From JBJXGE01 sp046154185 (GTDB lineage: Bacteria > Planctomycetota > UBA8108 > UBA1146 > JAJFFE01), in the NCBI GenBank assembly GCA_046154185.1, contig JBJXGE010000004.1, positions 62,001 to 126,000 of the forward strand: DNA of 64,000 nucleotides, written 5' to 3'. Below the pieces are notes generated by a model. That model did not search any database. It saw only the letters and a program-made list of their open reading frames with translations, and had not been told where the DNA came from. Position 1 is the stretch's first letter. Each line of letters starts with the position of its first letter. Below are positions 63,628-64,000 of the stretch, piece by piece. The translations under genes and the position numbers were made by a program.

Positions 63628-64000
63628 CTAACGCGCTGCGGATGGCGAATTCTCGGCCGCGAGCCAGCGGCGCCACGACTGCTCCAGGTGGGCGAGCGTA
63701 ACGAAAGAAGAATGGTCCCTCAAGGCGACGTCGAGTGGCGTGAGTGTCATCGCCCGGAATAACTCGAACGCGCGCGCTCGACCGAGCTTTTGGTAGATAT
63801 AGCTCACGAGGGAATTGCACTGCGCATAAAACGTCCCCGTGCGATCCTCGACCGGATAACTCGTCATTTCGGACAGTGCCGAGAGCGGGAACAGCGTCTC
63901 ATCGGCGAGCGCCTCGCGCGCAGTGCGCGCATAAAAGAGCTGCTTGAACGCCGGCTCCTCGTTCGTCGCGATGCCCTCATCGAGCCACAATGGAATGCGC
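63628..64000 (-). CDS. MA-type (gluzincin-like) metallopeptidase, C-terminal part only
   Basis: Open at the right edge; the visible 123 codons end in a stop at 63628. The reading frame continues upstream as RIPLWLDEGIATNEE, the classic PLWLDEGIA context that follows the HExxH zinc site in peptidase MA-like domains and supplies the third zinc ligand (Glu of DEG). Later segments (MTSYPVEDRTGTFYAQCNSLVSYI) match the same fold. The HExxH itself lies beyond the window, so catalytic integrity cannot be checked. Confidence 0.8.
   Translation of the reverse strand, partial: RIPLWLDEGIATNEEPAFKQLFYARTAREALADETLFPLSALSEMTSYPVEDRTGTFYAQCNSLVSYIYQKLGRARAFELFRAMTLTPLDVALRDHSSFVTLAHLEQSWRRWLAAENSPSAAR

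Noticed and set aside
1..64000. tRNA, rRNA, CRISPR, IS or phage features
   Set aside because: No cloverleaf, direct-repeat array, transposase or integrase sequence was seen by inspection; small or diverged elements may have been missed.

Overview
The window is high-GC bacterial chromosome from what is most likely a member of the Planctomycetota. The evidence is indirect: a myo-inositol-1-phosphate synthase, an FHA-Ser/Thr kinase with a large ectodomain, several signal-anchored or zinc-ribbon proteins with Ala/Pro-rich linkers and no recognisable family, and a division/cell-wall (dcw) cluster that stops after an ftsQ-like gene with no ftsA or ftsZ. Housekeeping genes dominate. I found no rRNA, tRNA, CRISPR array, insertion sequence, prophage or plasmid function.

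Layout. 1-5.1 kb: a truncated TPR protein (- strand, running off the left edge), a thioredoxin-fold protein without its CxxC, inositol-phosphate synthase, and apolipoprotein N-acyltransferase. 5.1-12.6 kb: a terminator and a near-consensus housekeeping promoter ahead of rpoN, then a tightly coupled Gld-type ABC exporter operon (ATPase, permease, GldG-like protein, DUF4340 protein) and a small zinc-ribbon protein. 12.7-19.3 kb: a GT2 glycosyltransferase and four lineage-type proteins without assigned function, two of them coiled coil. 19.4-24.3 kb: plsY-gpsA-cmk-plsC-rpsA (glycerophospholipid synthesis plus ribosomal protein S1), closed by a strong terminator. 24.4-35.4 kb: a secreted protein, then a long - strand run: lipoprotein, purN, clpP, purine nucleoside phosphorylase, DUF167, FHA-kinase, yggS and dnaE. 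35.5-36.4 kb: two overlapping zinc-ribbon genes.

36.9-52.3 kb is the dcw cluster: mraZ, a 97-aa protein, rsmH, an ftsL-like gene, ftsI, murE, murF, ftsW, murG, a LysM protein, murC, murB, an ftsQ-like gene and two further genes. It encodes meso-DAP-type precursor synthesis (DNPR motif in MurE) and an intact septal transpeptidase/SEDS pair, but mraY, murD and ddl are missing from their usual places. A set of AAGTGG repeats with 10-nt phasing overlaps the putative promoter upstream of mraZ and resembles an MraZ operator. 52.7-58.5 kb is a chaperone cluster: two tandem but divergent groEL genes with no groES, then dnaJ, grpE, an FmdB-type zinc ribbon and yacG. 58.6-64 kb: a prepilin-like protein (-), a strong promoter driving an exported protein and a small charged protein, a BamB-like beta-propeller lipoprotein, tilS (-), and a truncated MA-type metallopeptidase running off the right edge (-).

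A recurrent trait is translational coupling through 4-nt start/stop overlaps (GTGA, ATGA, TTGA and apparently CTGA). The CTGA case implies that rsmH uses a CTG start codon. Candidates for undescribed biology are the paired coiled-coil genes at 16.9-19.3 kb, the LysM insertion and the FtsZ-less end of the dcw cluster, the GroES-less twin chaperonins, and the Gld-like exporter operon.
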